A DNA stretch of 64,000 nucleotides from Schistosoma mansoni (taxonomy: Eukaryota > Platyhelminthes > Trematoda > Strigeidida > Schistosomatidae), in contig NW_017386025.1 in NCBI RefSeq assembly GCF_000237925.1, positions 620,001 to 684,000 on the forward strand, in the 5' to 3' direction. The notes beneath the pieces are model-generated. The model was not told the DNA's origin. It made no database searches and saw nothing but the letters and a program-made list of their open reading frames with translations. Positions within the stretch are counted from its first letter, which is position 1. The number at the start of each line of letters is the position of its first letter. The position numbers and the translations under genes are program-made. Shown piece by piece: positions 1-11,377 of the stretch.

Positions 1-788
1 TAATTAGCTCAAGTATAAATATTATTGACGTTATGACTGTTGAAACAAAATGATAGATTTTAATTATCGATTAAAGTCACGTTTTTCTATCATTGTTTCA
101 TGTGAAACACATGTTTACAAGAGATTTGTACAAGATTGTAAACACCATTGTTTGTGTATTGTAAAATGCGACCAATTCATATTGTGAAATTCAACATAAA
201 TTTTAGAAATCTAACTGGGGATGGTATGTACAAAAGTCCAGCAGCGTTAACTACTTGGCGGAAAAAGAAAACTTCCACTTAATTTGGTGCCTATTGTTTT
301 CTAGTTTGATCTGATGTTCATTGCGAAACTCTCACTAATGTTTAAAGAACTCTTAAGCTTGCCAATTTTGTGATATCTTCTGACTTAGTGTCTACATAAT
401 CTAATCACCTATGCACATTGTTTCAAATATATATACTTAACCAATAAATATCAAAATGTTCGAAATCCGAAATCATGTGCTAATTATCACAAGTAACACA
501 CATCTAACAACACATGAAATATACCTGATTTACTAATCTTAGTATATTGCTGAACAATAAACCATTACCTTGATTAGAATTTACTAATAAATTGGTTAAA
601 TAATCTAACTTTCAATCATTAAACGTCATAGATTTGAATGACTCTTCTTAGCCTACTTTTGTTTAAGTAGTCAGTTAATAAGTGTTACTACTCTGTGGTA
701 TGTGTAAACAAAGGCACAAATTGTAGCTTATAGAACATATTCTTAGTAATGTATCATTGAATTTATGTAAAAGTACATTCATAATGTT
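1..788. other. AT-rich non-coding stretch
   Basis: No coding pattern, splice-linked exon or repeat that I can name is visible here. Base composition is uniformly AT-rich. It runs up to the target-site duplication of the hammerhead retroposon at 801. Confidence 0.5.
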
Positions 789-800
789 AATTATTTTATA

Positions 801-1069
801 ATTACCAGAAAGCGTTTTGTGGAGATTTAGTATTTTCATAGTTGGAAGCGTGAGTCAATTAAAGCTAGACCACCATGGAAAACCTGGAAGCACTGAACAG
901 CCGTTTCGTCCTATTATGGGACTGGTAGGTCCTGGGTTCGAATCTTGCGAGTGCGGGATCGTGAATGCGCACTGCTGAAGAGTCCCACAATTGGACGAAA
1001 CGGCCGTCCAGTGCTTCCAGATATTCCATGGTGGTCTAGCTTCAATTGACTCATGCTTTCAACTATGAA
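801..1069. mobile_element. Hammerhead retroposon, paired inverted arms (copy E1)
   Basis: A 269-bp insertion flanked by a perfect 12-bp duplication, aattattttata (789-800 and 1070-1081). The left arm reads on the minus strand: the element's 3' tail, including the terminal 'ctccacaaaacgc' segment, up to a truncated ribozyme. The right arm reads on the plus strand: a tRNA-like box B (ggttcgaatc, ~915-924), then a complete hammerhead (969-1014), then the tail ending at 'caactatgaaa'. The two arms share about 85 bp as an inverted repeat. Because one duplication encloses both arms, they went in as one event. Confidence 0.85.
969..1014 (+). ncRNA. Hammerhead ribozyme, intact core
   Basis: Helix I pairs gcactg (969-974) with cagtgc (1009-1014). 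The CTGAAGA core is at 975-981. Helix II is gtcc/ggac (982-985 and 993-996) closing a 7-nt loop. GAA is at 997-999 and A1000 opens stem III. Stem III is acgg/ccgt with no loop. Predicted self-cleavage is after C1008 in a GTC triplet. Every invariant core position is present. Cutting would leave a 3' product beginning cagtgc. Confidence 0.85.
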
Positions 1070-1081
1070 AATTATTTTATA

Positions 1082-2463
1082 CTATATTAGATAACATTCA
1101 ATCTTCTTCATCTAGATACTTCTCTATTTTTCTTCTCTTTCAGATTTATTAACAAAAATATATCAACATGATATTGTCGGTTTTGTATAGTTTTTTGTTG
1201 TTGTTGAATAACTGATTTCATTATGGATTAATGGATTATGATGATTATCTCATATGATTTTGCACTTGTTCAAATATATACACATTTCAATAATGTAGAT
1301 GACTAGTGATTGGGTATATTTTACTATGTAAATTATAAGAGCAATTGATATGTAATAAATAATTTTGTACTTAAATCAATAATTCAGTCTTATGTTTACT
1401 CTATTAATATAAGTACACATTGTTAGTTATTTTTTTAACCATATCATGAAAAGATGAGGTCATTAGTGCATACAGATAAAAATAAAATATACTTTATTAT
1501 TCATACATTTAACAATAATTGAAGAAAATGATTATCTAAAATACATAAAGAATTATTCAAATAAAATAACTTATGAGATTATAGGTATATTTCTGATGTT
1601 TCGTGAGTTAATATAATCCACTTCTTCAGATTAGATAAATAAATGTCAGCAATCCATCACAGACAACAATGACCGAATACAGAGTTATCCAACACCAACT
1701 CATAGGGGTCAGGTTTCAAAATCATACAGCGGAACTGCTCCTATCGATATGTTTTAAACCCGACTGACATCGCGACGGTACCAATGATCTAGGTTGGCAC
1801 AAAGTGATCTGGCATTCAATATATGCAGGTTGATCTTATCAGCCATGTTACCGTCAGCACTTATTCACCCACTATCCAAAGACACGGGTTTTCTTACTAA
1901 AACAGATCACAAATAGTGTACAGTACCATGTTCCTAGGCATTTGGTGGCTCAGATTGTATTGCTGTCGAATCCAAGTAGTCATTTAGAGACAACAATGAA
2001 CTGACATGGTTGTCGAAAATCTTCAATTTAGTGACCACGCTGACTTCATAACTGTGTTGTAAATTAACATAACTTGAACATTTGCCGTTCCGAGGTTGGT
2101 TTCGTGTAACATCACCACTCACAATAACAGCAACAACCACTTTGACAGTACAAAAGTCGAATCATGTTCACAGCCTCAAATTGGACAATATTTAGGTAGT
2201 CTCGACTTTGACGCACAGTTACACGGTGAAATTCGCACAATACGTTCAAAATTCCTATCCCGTGGTCCAATTAATGTCTTTTAACACGCAGACAAACAAA
2301 AGTAGCAAAATGAGGTTTCAGACCAAATGCAAGGACGGATATTCACACCTCACATTACAAACGGAAGTATATCTCCCAGATACTTTTCGCGAACCTCTAG
2401 ATTGTTAGAGTAATTTAAAAGTTCATTTGGAAGAAAGCTTACACTAAAATCAAACGGCTACAC
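1082..2463. other. Non-coding stretch, nothing recognised
   Basis: AT-rich to about 1650, then a more balanced segment (1650-2450) with short open frames on both strands (1934-2140 minus, 2096-2408 plus). These show no motif I recognise. The composition of 1650-2450 suggests an old, decayed mobile element, but I cannot assign a family. Confidence 0.35.
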
Positions 2464-3375
2464 TCAGTCAGTCAGTCACAACGTAGAACTTCGTACATCA
2501 GTTCGAGTTGCCATATCACATTAGCACAGAGATGCAGTTGTCAATTCAAATCCCATAGTGGTAGAAGTAGTAAGAGTATAAGCATTATGTGAAAGATTAG
2601 GGTTTGAAGATGTTATTCAAGGAGTATAATACAGTGAAATAAATTTGGAAAGAGAAAAAGGATAGGGACATGAGGAATTCAGAAGATTAGAATTTGGCAG
2701 AACACAAAGAGTGGATGTACCTTCGCCATTGCAAACGATTTTGAGCCATGTCATTCAAGGTCTCTATCCATCGATTACTATCATCTCGCAGATCCCAACC
2801 AGGTAGTCTACACCTACCAACATGGCTCAGTCCACTTATCAGCGACTTCATGGATTTATGCCACGTTTTGGTCTGGCCGTCCCTAGCTCTCTTCCAACCT
2901 ACTCCTACACCATAAAACATTGCACGTCGGGGCAGTCGGTGGTTGGGCATATGTAACACATGTCCCAGCCATCTCAACTGATGAAGTCACTACCTCATCA
3001 ATCGATTTGCCATCCTTACCTAGTACCCGTTTCCTAACAACTGCATTACTTACCCGGTAGTCCCAGGATATACGAGCAATGCTTCGAAGACACCTATGAT
3101 CGAATACTAGTAGCCTATGAATATCCTCTACTCTTATCGGCCATGTTTCACTGCCATAAAGCAGGATTGAATGAACTGCTGCACAGTAAACCCGTCCTTT
3201 TGTTGCTAGACGGATATCTCGCCTACGCCATAAATGACGCAAGTTGGCAAAAGCTAGACGAGCCTTCTGTATCCGTGCTGAGATTTCGTCACACACCAGA
3301 CCACAAGGGCTGATGAGACACCCACGATAAGTGAAGCAGTCAACACGCCCAACTACTTCACTCCCTATTATTAGT
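2464..3375 (-). mobile_element. RTE-clade non-LTR retrotransposon, 5'-truncated 3' fragment
   Basis: Minus-strand fragment matching the 3' quarter of the full-length element at 59901-63800. The 3' end is the (CAGT)n tail at 2464-2478. Broken open frames at 3296-2883 and 2977-2687 encode the post-RT C-terminal region (motifs such as YCAAVHSILLYGSETWP and MRWLGHVLHMPNHRLPRR), separated by a frameshift. Similarity to the other copy stops at about 3375, the usual 5' truncation of non-LTR elements. Not functional. Confidence 0.85.
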
Positions 3376-3728
3376 TCACTGACTAGACTAAATTGTCAGA
3401 CCACAGAACCGATAATTTTTATTAATAATTACGACGCAAACATGAACCACTTTCTCTAATAGTCCAACCACTAGTGTTTACTTCTCAAATTAAATTGGTT
3501 GGTAGACATGAACCACCTTTTCTAATAGTCCAACTACTATTGTTCACTTCTGAAATTAAATTGGTTGGTAATTACGATGACAAGCATTTCAGTCAACTCT
3601 TAAGCAAGTCCAGTGAAGTACAAGTCATTCAATTATAGATAACACATTTATTCTGAGAAGTGGTTTCAATGAAAAAAATGAGCAAGGTAAACAAAATTCT
3701 GCAATCAGGTGCACACAAAACTGATTTC
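3376..3728. other. Spacer with a local tandem duplication
   Basis: Contains an imperfect direct repeat of about 75 bp (3431-3495 against 3500-3570, both with 'aaccactttctctaatagtccaac'-like text). No coding potential. Its right part is 3' flanking or UTR sequence of the minus-strand GPx gene. Confidence 0.45.
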
Positions 3729-3770
3729 ATCAAATGGCAACCAATGAACATTTGAGATTGCCATCGTCAT
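3729..3770 (-). promoter_or_regulatory. SECIS-like element in the GPx 3' UTR
   Basis: On the minus strand, ATGA (3767-3770) is followed after 13 nt by the AA run of a 13-nt apical loop, then by the return strand and TGAT (3729-3732). The stem above the core is tggcaatc/ggttgcca, eight pairs including one G-U. AUGA...AA...UGA with this spacing is the standard eukaryotic SECIS layout. It lies 39 nt after the GPx stop, where it would recode the in-frame UGA as selenocysteine. Confidence 0.8.
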
Positions 3771-3808
3771 ATAGCGAGAATTTGTTCAAAGCTCATAAGT
3801 TCCATTGA

Positions 3809-5892
3809 TCACTTCTTCTCCAAAAGCTCCATGATATCTCCTTCAATATCCTACAAAAAATTAAAAGTTCGGTCAGAAATCTTAAAACATATGTCATTAC
3901 TTATCGATAGAATTATAACAGTCTCATGAAATTTCTTACTATTAGACATTAAGCATCATACTTGGGATTAACCACCTAATACGGTAGACGGTCAAAATCA
4001 AGGAATTGTTTGGTATGCACATACATCAGTCCAACTTCCCGAACTCCATACCACTATTACACACGAGAGAATCAACGCTATGTGAAGCACAGTACATAAA
4101 AAATGTATTACAGAAAGAAAATGTGGGATTGGAGAAAAATAAGTTAGGAATGCCAGATAAGAAGTGGGTCACTTCACGCAATCATATGTTGCGAGTATCT
4201 CGCCAATATCAATCAGTAAGTCTGCCCTAACAGACACACGCCAGGTAAATGAAGAATATAAGAAATCACTTGTAGGAAGTTAGATTCAGAATACATATGA
4301 ATTACGTAGTGTGAGAAAATTAGATATTCCTAGCCCTTGAAATCTGCAGTAGTCCAGGATTACACTATTGTTTGACACAAACTGTGCCAAGATTGATATA
4401 TTGTTCAATAACCGCTACACATCAAAGTACTGAACGCGCTAACCGGTGTCACTAAACCAGGAAATGGAGAGATGAAGACTGTCATACAAAAGTCTCGTAC
4501 ACTTCCACACAAATCTTAATTATCATACTTACTGCTTGTAGTACGTTGAGGCACGAATAATTGTAAGCGTGCGGACTATTACAAGGTGACTTAGGTATCT
4601 GTATGCAACGATGGACCTCATTCATATACCATTAAACTAACAAGTAACTAAAGTTGATATATCATTTTGTCATTCATGAAAATTAGCCGGTGAATTTATC
4701 AACATGCACGGCTATGAGGTGATATGTTGTGTCCCGGTAGTTTTTTCGACGTGTAACCACTTCTGAGGTACGACTAGTTTGGAAACGCATTGATGAAATC
4801 ACCAAAACAACCGCTATTCAACAAAGTCACTAACCGGCTAAATGTTCAGAACATTAAACCTTCTTAATAACAACATCAAAACCACAGAGACTATAAGCTA
4901 CGTGACGTGGCCTGACGACATTGCTTGCGATCAACCAAGCGGAGGCAATAACTATATTTCAATTGTGAATATTTCGCTCCTCAATTTCTGATGTTAGTAT
5001 ACGTTACTAGTGTTTGTTTGGACGTGTTTTAACACTGATTTCTTGTGATGTAAACTATATGGTGACCTTAAGTGATTTGTTTATGAACCATGCTTTACGT
5101 CTACATATCATCAGACGGAAGTTAACGCATCCAATAAGTGACTACAAGTTACATGCTTAAGAAATAGCACGACAAAATATTTCAATAACCCAGGAAAAAT
5201 CGAAGTGTATAGGATAGATTGCTGAGTTTGCTAATTTATCCTTAAGTTACTTCTATCTATTTAGACAGTCGGAACTGATAATAAAATCAAAATATTGAAA
5301 ATTCAACAACTCACATATGGGGCAGTTGTAGGAGAATATCTTTTAACCGGTTGTCCTTGACGATCTACAAGAAATTTTGAGAAGTTCCACTTAATATTAC
5401 TACGACAGTAACAAAGAAAAAACAATTACTTTGTTAAGGTACCATGTTGTCTACTTTTGAGGAATTTATAAAGATCATCAGCGTCAGACCCATTGACTTT
5501 TATCTTCGAAAACATATCGAATTGGACGCCGTACTTCTCAGTCACGAACTTCTTAATCTCCGCTTCTGCCCAGGGTTCCTGCAAATAATATTGGTTTAAG
5601 TGATACACACCTGTCCACCGAATTGATTGCAGGGGAATGCTAATATACGGAGGCCTTTGCCAACCAGTCGAGTGTGCATCTCCTGGAGTTGGCGATAGTT
5701 CTTGTCCGTTGCGCCTCACTTGCAAGCGACATTAACAATTAGACAAACGTGACCACTAAACAACAAATAATTATTATTCTATATAGGAGAGTAATATCGA
5801 ACATACCGGTATTTCTCTAAGGAGACATCCACACCATTGATATCCTTAACAGTGAATTCATATATTGAATTCCAAGACTTGTGAGATGAAGA
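3809..5892 (-). CDS. GPX: Glutathione peroxidase, selenocysteine type (phospholipid-hydroperoxide GPx family)
   Basis: Reduces hydrogen and lipid hydroperoxides with thiols; a central antioxidant in schistosomes. Five exons in transcript order: 5807-5892, 5611-5755, 5430-5578, 5315-5399, 3809-3850. Introns are 51, 32, 30 and 1464 nt, all GT-AG and phase-consistent, giving 168 codons after the missing Met, which fits the ~169-aa schistosome enzyme. Motifs: NVACKUGATDKNY with Sec at TGA 5716-5718, [10 protein letters not shown], and KWNFSKF, supplying the Sec/Gln/Trp/Asn tetrad; C-terminus [19 protein letters not shown]-like hairpin lies just downstream. The codon expected to be Met reads AAG and follows a pyrimidine-rich stretch ending in AG (5893-5894), so the first codon must be spliced on from elsewhere. 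An N-terminal extension read straight through is the alternative. Confidence 0.92.
5716..5718 (-). other. In-frame TGA read as selenocysteine
   Basis: Minus-strand TGA between AAG (Lys) and GGC (Gly) in exon 2 of the GPx gene, at the catalytic position of the family (CK-U-GAT). The frame continues for 119 codons across three further exons, and a SECIS-like element follows the true stop, so this is recoding and not a nonsense mutation. Confidence 0.92.
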
Positions 5893-6149
5893 CTTAAGGA
5901 AGAAATTAGAGGGACCACAACGTACCATCGCGTTACATCTAATCGTGAACAATGTTTCGAGAGATTTGAATAAGGAGCGGCAAAACACCTCTAGGCTGGT
6001 GTACAAGTGTTTCAAATGGTCGGGAACAGAATCGAGGCAGAATTCGGTCAAGAAGCCTCCTTGATCTGTAGCAATTGATCACGTATGTACACAGGTGAGG
6101 ATCTGGATGTGTGAAAAACTAGTCAGAGAGGTCTATGTAAATTAGTACA

Positions 6150-6610
6150 AAATGCATTCTCGAATCATTAAGTACTGATCAAGTTTCTTCTAAAAGAGCT
6201 TGTAGGAAACTTCTTGGACCACGTCAACCGTCATTGAATTCCAGCATTTGACTGCTCGTAAAGAGCAGAATGTGTGCCTACAGTTCATTCTGTTATGTTG
6301 TGATTCTAATTTCTGGATATTCTTCCTGAATGTGGGTTGGAGTCGAGCGTAAATAGGTATTTTAATGGATGTCCAGGAGTGCTTGGGATGCCGTGTGTCA
6401 TTTAAAGGTCACTTTTAAGTTGTTTGTACTCCAGTGACTAACGATTCAGACATTCAGGGCGTTCTTTGTGAGGGTTGAATTTGAATCTCTTAACTGATAT
6501 CGTTGACCGACCTGAAATGCATTCTATAATATTCCTCATTTTTATGATTGAGGAAAACTTATTGCGCCTCCATATTCTAGACGGGCCGAGCCAAAGTGCT
6601 AGTAATTAGT
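6150..6610 (-). mobile_element. Decayed CR1-clade ORF2 C-terminus
   Basis: Minus-strand text in shifting frames recalls the C-terminal region of the CR1 ORF2 at 17384-20302: FKFNPHKERPECLN, LEYKQLKSDL, STPGHPLKYL and RHTFCSLRAVKCWNSM line up in order. Several stops and shifts are present. It is a dead 3' fragment between the GPx gene and the nested block at 6754-8450. Confidence 0.65.
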
Positions 6611-6753
6611 GGATAGAATTTGTTACTCAACTGTTCATTTAGAGTTCGTCGCTTGCTTAAGGCTGTTACCCCTATTAGTGCATAGGCCACCGAACAGAAT
6701 TCTAACACCAACTCTGTGCTGTGCTCTCCTTTCCATTTGTTTACAAGTGGTAT

Positions 6754-8450
6754 TTATGGCCTCGATCTTTGTCTCTGGTTTTCGGTGTCATGTACTTTTT
6801 GATCTGCCTCTATTATTAGTGGTGTGAGAATTGATTCATATCTTGCCTTGTGATGTGTTAATGATCTGAGCAAAGTGTGACCTATCCACATACAGAGTCT
6901 CTTCCTGACCTCGTCCACTGGCAGATGGATTGTTCTTTCATACAATGTCGGTGGCCTGCTTAAATATCTGGGCTACCTGTTTCTGTCATCCAAAAATTTC
7001 AACAAGTTGTCTTACTTATTTTTTTAACATCTCATTATGTCGATTATTCGTATATCCTATACAGGCGTGTTTATTAAAAGCCTACGTCCTTTCGCTGCTA
7101 AATATTACAAAAAAGTACAATAAGAGACATCGTTGTGGTTGTCAATATGCATTAAAGAGAATTACTATTAATCAAATGTCAATTCCCGAGCTGCTAAATT
7201 TTAACTGCCGCTCACTAATTTACAAGGTGGACTATCTCCAATTCTTAATCAGTCAACCTGCAATAAAAGAGCACAGTGATCCTTATCAGTTTGCTTACAA
7301 ATGCAAAAGAAGCATATTAGATGCCGTTGCTGTTCTGCATCACAGTATAGTGTTCAACTTGGAAAAGGGTAAGAAGCATATTCGATGCGATTTTCTGGAC
7401 TATTCTGCTTTTGATTCTATTTCAAGACACCTCTTACTTAACAAGCTGATCAGCATCAACACCGACAGCTGGATAACTAATTGGCTATGTTCCTACCTTT
7501 CTGGAAGAGAACAGTACACTAAGTTTGGAGTAAAGTGTTCAACGTATCTACTGTCAAATGAAGATGTGCCACAAGGAACTGTTTTTTCACCTCTTCTTTT
7601 TTTCGCGATCTGCCATCTTCCACAGAAAGCACTTTTGTGAAATATGCGGATGACCTAACTGTATGTATGCCAATTTGTACTTTATTACATCTCATAGAAA
7701 TGAACGAGTTTTTGTCTCGTATTAAATGGTGGTCTGTTGGTAATGTTCTCTTACTTAATCCATCTAAATATCAAGCTGTTAACTTTAGCCTGAGACATGG
7801 ACTCTGTGAAGAACAGATTTTTAGGGTTAACCTAGTATATAACCTGTATTCTTAAGCTTGTCTCAAATTCGATAATTCGTACAGACTCAGACTTTTTTGA
7901 TTTTTTTCATTTTTCATTTTTTTTTTGGTTAAGAAAAAACTTGTTGAAATACTTCGTTCTGAGAATTCTATTATGTACCAAAATATAATATTGAATGAAG
8001 CCACTAATAATAATAATGCCGATCGTCTCTACTAAATAGATCTGAAGTAACTTCAGTAGATAGTCGTTCATAAATACCTGGATATTTTGACGAAAATTGT
8101 GGTAGACGTACAAGTTTCTGCTCCATACAATCGAACAATTTGAATGTTTGTATTGGTGACCACGACTCTGATCTTGAGTGACACTTCTTTAGAGTCCCCG
8201 ACATTCTTCATGTTTGCTTTGCCAATTTGTGCTTCCAAATCTTCATCAGATCCTTCTTGTTTATCGGTGATGCCGACCGGGTGTGTAAAAGCTTCCCCAA
8301 CAAGTACGATTTGGTCGTTGATTACTGTGTTGTACTTCAGGACCCCGACTTCCTCTTGTGAATGTTGAGGTCCACTGAGACAGAAGCCGTTGCTTCACAA
8401 GCTGCCCTTGTCTGCATTTGTTGCCGTGTGTGAGATAGTAGGTTTCTTTT
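6754..8450 (-). mobile_element. Decayed RTE (SR2-like) fragment, split by a later insertion
   Basis: Minus-strand remnants in two blocks. 8450-8020 gives SHTRQQMQTR, DLNIHKRKSGVLKYNT, then a glycine-serine-aspartate block and RLYGAET. 6945-6754 gives VDEVRKRLCMWIGHTL. These match, in order, the 3' part of the better-kept copy at 48248-48858 (KAYLGS..., [25 protein letters not shown]). The section between is replaced by a plus-strand RT fragment. Many stops; not functional. Confidence 0.6.
6985..7860 (+). mobile_element. Non-LTR reverse transcriptase fragment (jockey/CR1 superfamily), broken
   Basis: Open frames 6930-7640 and 7637-7855 together carry RT motifs in order: LDYSAFDS (motif A region), VPQGTVFSPLLF (motif B) and KYADDLTV (motif C). 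The two frames differ, so there is a frameshift near 7620. EN and the C-terminal region are missing. It sits inside minus-strand RTE remains, so it arrived later. Confidence 0.7.
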
Positions 8451-10720
8451 CACACAGTATGAGAATGAATGAGGTAGAATATCTAATGTAAATCTCTTCC
8501 TTCACTCTAAACTCGTCTTCTGGCGCGAAGTGAAGAACCAAATTGACCATTTTAACAAATAAGGACAAAACACGACGTGCTTTTAGGGTCTTAGAATTGT
8601 AGATGTGGAGAGACCATGTGCTTGCATGGAAATTGGGGTGTTTGGAGCACAAGTTTAAAGTGCCGTATTTTATGTCCCACATAGACCTTCGACTATGCTT
8701 CATAAGAAAGTGATTGTGAGGTCTTGTTTTCAACGTACCTTAGACTATTTTCATTTTCTCTTACGATTCAAAGTCTAGTATATTTGGTCAAGCAGCCTAT
8801 AGGAACGTCGTATTGCCGACTGAAATAAGTGTACGCATTTGGCTACAATCTGAACTAGATTTTAATAACTTTATCTTATTTTTTGCGTCTGTTACATGTA
8901 TGCATTCTACACATTTGTTCAGAGAGTGGTGTAGCGGTACTTGTTTTTATTCACACGATCATTGAAGCCGAGCATATAATTACTAGAAATATTTACATTC
9001 AACGTGTGACACTTGGTACAAGTCAGAGATGGTGGACGTGGGGACTAATAATTGAAATGATATGACTCGATCACGCAGGTGCCGTCACCCATAACCTCTT
9101 GCGTTGTTTATCAGATATATAACTCACGTTCAGGCTCAAATTTGTTCTTCAGAAGTGCTAGACGTCATGTTACTAATCCTAAACATAGAAAGAGTCATCG
9201 TTGAGCATTATGTGTCCTCCACGTAAGATCTTATAGACAAGTATTCACGCAATGGCAAATCTACAGATTTAAGATTAAGTCTACTATTATGGAAATACTA
9301 AAACTGGAGTAGACCATCTTCCTACATTGGTGAGACCGACTAAAGAAACGCACCCACTTATTGATTCTCGTATTCACTTTATCTTCATCAGTTAATTTTT
9401 ACTCATGCTAAACGAATTTTTTGTTATTCTGTTGATTATTACTCACGTGCATTATCGTATTACAATATTGATTAGCACTCAAAGTTTATTAGCTCTATCG
9501 ATTCCAATCACTGATCACCTATATTTGTGATTAGTTACGATTTCTCGTTAACATGCTTTAGCAGCATTTACATGCTTCAGTAAAATGGACTTATTGAAAC
9601 CTCGAAAACAACGTACTTTCTCATGGAGGTTTATCGTCATGTAAGGCGATCAGGTATACTTTATTTAACGAATGATTTTGGAAATATATGCTATGAAATA
9701 TGCATAGCTAGTCCCAGTGCAAATACATACATATTAAGAAGTATCAAAAACATTGTAGATTATTTATCGAAATAGCTAAACTCGCCTGGATTATTTCCGA
9801 AATTAAGATTTGATGTATAAAAACCCAGTTATGGCAAATAGCATAGACCCAAAAGAAATCAGATTAAATACATAGTATTACAACCTCTTCCTAGATGTAC
9901 ATAATGCTGTTGACTTTGTCACTCGATTGATTAAGCGAAATTCCCAAGAATCCAAATAAATACGTGGCTCCCACCAAAAAACAGTCTGAAACGAGTTTGG
10001 GACTGCAGAATTGTATAGCTTAAACTAGTAGTAAGTTTTTGGAATATTATCTTCGTTGTTTAGTAGTGGAACTCAAAAATTGGAAATTGGTTAGACTGTG
10101 ATCGGGCGAAGACTTTGGCCCACATGTTAACTGGCTTAGTAACATATATGTGTAATATTATTCTCTGCAATGGCCACAGGGACCCATTTTATGTATAAAA
10201 CCACAAAACTTCGCGATATACAGATAAAAGGATTTTGTGTTTTCCTTATATAACTTATCTTCGTTCACCTCATGGCATAATGAAGTCGACTAGAAATTTT
10301 AAATGATTTGTATTTGCCAACAAACTTTCCGGAATAAATCGTGGAGATCTCCAATTAGGTTCCAGGTTGTAAGAATCATGGGTTTCATAATCCTTTCAAA
10401 TAATTTGCTGGTATTGGCAACAGCAACCAAATAAGTTTCAAAACAAGTCCAAACACGTCAAAGATTAGAACATTCACAACATAATTTCCGGCCATATCTT
10501 TTGATGGCTTCATTTGCAACATTTGGTAACGAAAATTTCCAAATCCCATATCGCGGTGATATTGGTTTTAGATCAAACAACTCACTCTATATTTCGATAT
10601 CTGCGAAAAATTGGTGAAAGCAAGCGATTAGCATTTTATTACATAGTATGTAAGTCTAACAGAGGGTGTAGGTCACCAACGTAGGTGATATGCATAGAAT
10701 GATTGAGACCATATTCCAGT
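8451..10720. other. Gene-less stretch
   Basis: An open frame at 8733-8395 (minus, 112 aa) directly adjoins the decayed RTE fragment. It may be part of it, but I see no conserved motif. From 8740 to 10720 I see no exons, RNA genes or repeats that I can name. Confidence 0.4.
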
Positions 10721-10724
10721 GGCG

Positions 10725-11018
10725 AAACTATGGTTTATGAACGACTTAATCAGATTTACGAAAACATGTCTTGAATTTGGGCGCGAAATCAATTTATTCA
10801 TTGGGCTTAATAGCGTCTTGGCATTATGGCTGATGTCAGTTTGTGGCGAAAACCCTAAATCTAATTCCTTACCTTAACCACCAACTGCAAATCATAATTC
10901 TAATTCCTCACACTGGTTTATGACACTCATTTGGGCGTAGTATGTCGGCGGATAGTTCCAAGGTCTTTTTAGCGTCACTCAAAGGTCGTCCACTGATCAT
11001 AGTCTAACCCCCTTCATC
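10725..11018 (+). repeat. Dispersed repeat, copy 1 of 2
   Basis: About 290 bp similar throughout to 21238-21530 (shared blocks include tttgggcgcgaaat, atttattcatt and ctggtttat). No coding capacity. The gypsy element is inserted at its right-hand end. Confidence 0.6.
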
Positions 11019-11022
11019 CTGT

Positions 11023-11342
11023 TGTAGCTGTAAATAATTCCCCAAAATCAATAACTCATTAAGTGTTCGACATTGGATGCTGACCATTGTTTAAGTGGAC
11101 TTATTTAACTGAAGGCTTTCGGTCATGCATTCGTACCAGATCACGTTTCAACTCGGCGTGGGACACTGCTCCTACGTTCACTAGTCAGCTTAGAATAAAC
11201 GTTCCTCGATATATTGATAACGTATCAAATATATCTTTCCTACCTCTTCTCGTCTGACTTCTGATTTCCATTGGGCGGAAAGAGTTTCGCAAATAGAAGG
11301 TGCTACTGGTCGCTAACTGCCAAATTAGAATACCAGTATCAC
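11023..11342 (+). repeat. 5' LTR of the gypsy element
   Basis: Begins TGTAGCTG directly after the ctgt duplication. Matches the 3' LTR with a handful of substitutions, mostly in the last 40 bp, where this copy also has a small deletion, so its right edge is approximate. Confidence 0.85.
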
Positions 11343-11377
11343 CTTAGGACTTAGGAATAATCCGACCATCAAATAGT

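Noticed and set aside
910-930. Box-B-like gggttcgaatc text here and at ~30553, 34570, 38025, 52420, 54722 as tRNA genes
   Set aside because: All belong to retroposon heads; no cloverleaf with proper acceptor and anticodon stems can be drawn.
5807-6051. N-terminal extension of GPx from an ATG at 6051 or ~5934
   Set aside because: It has no counterpart in GPx proteins, and a good splice acceptor (5893-5894) lies exactly where homology begins.
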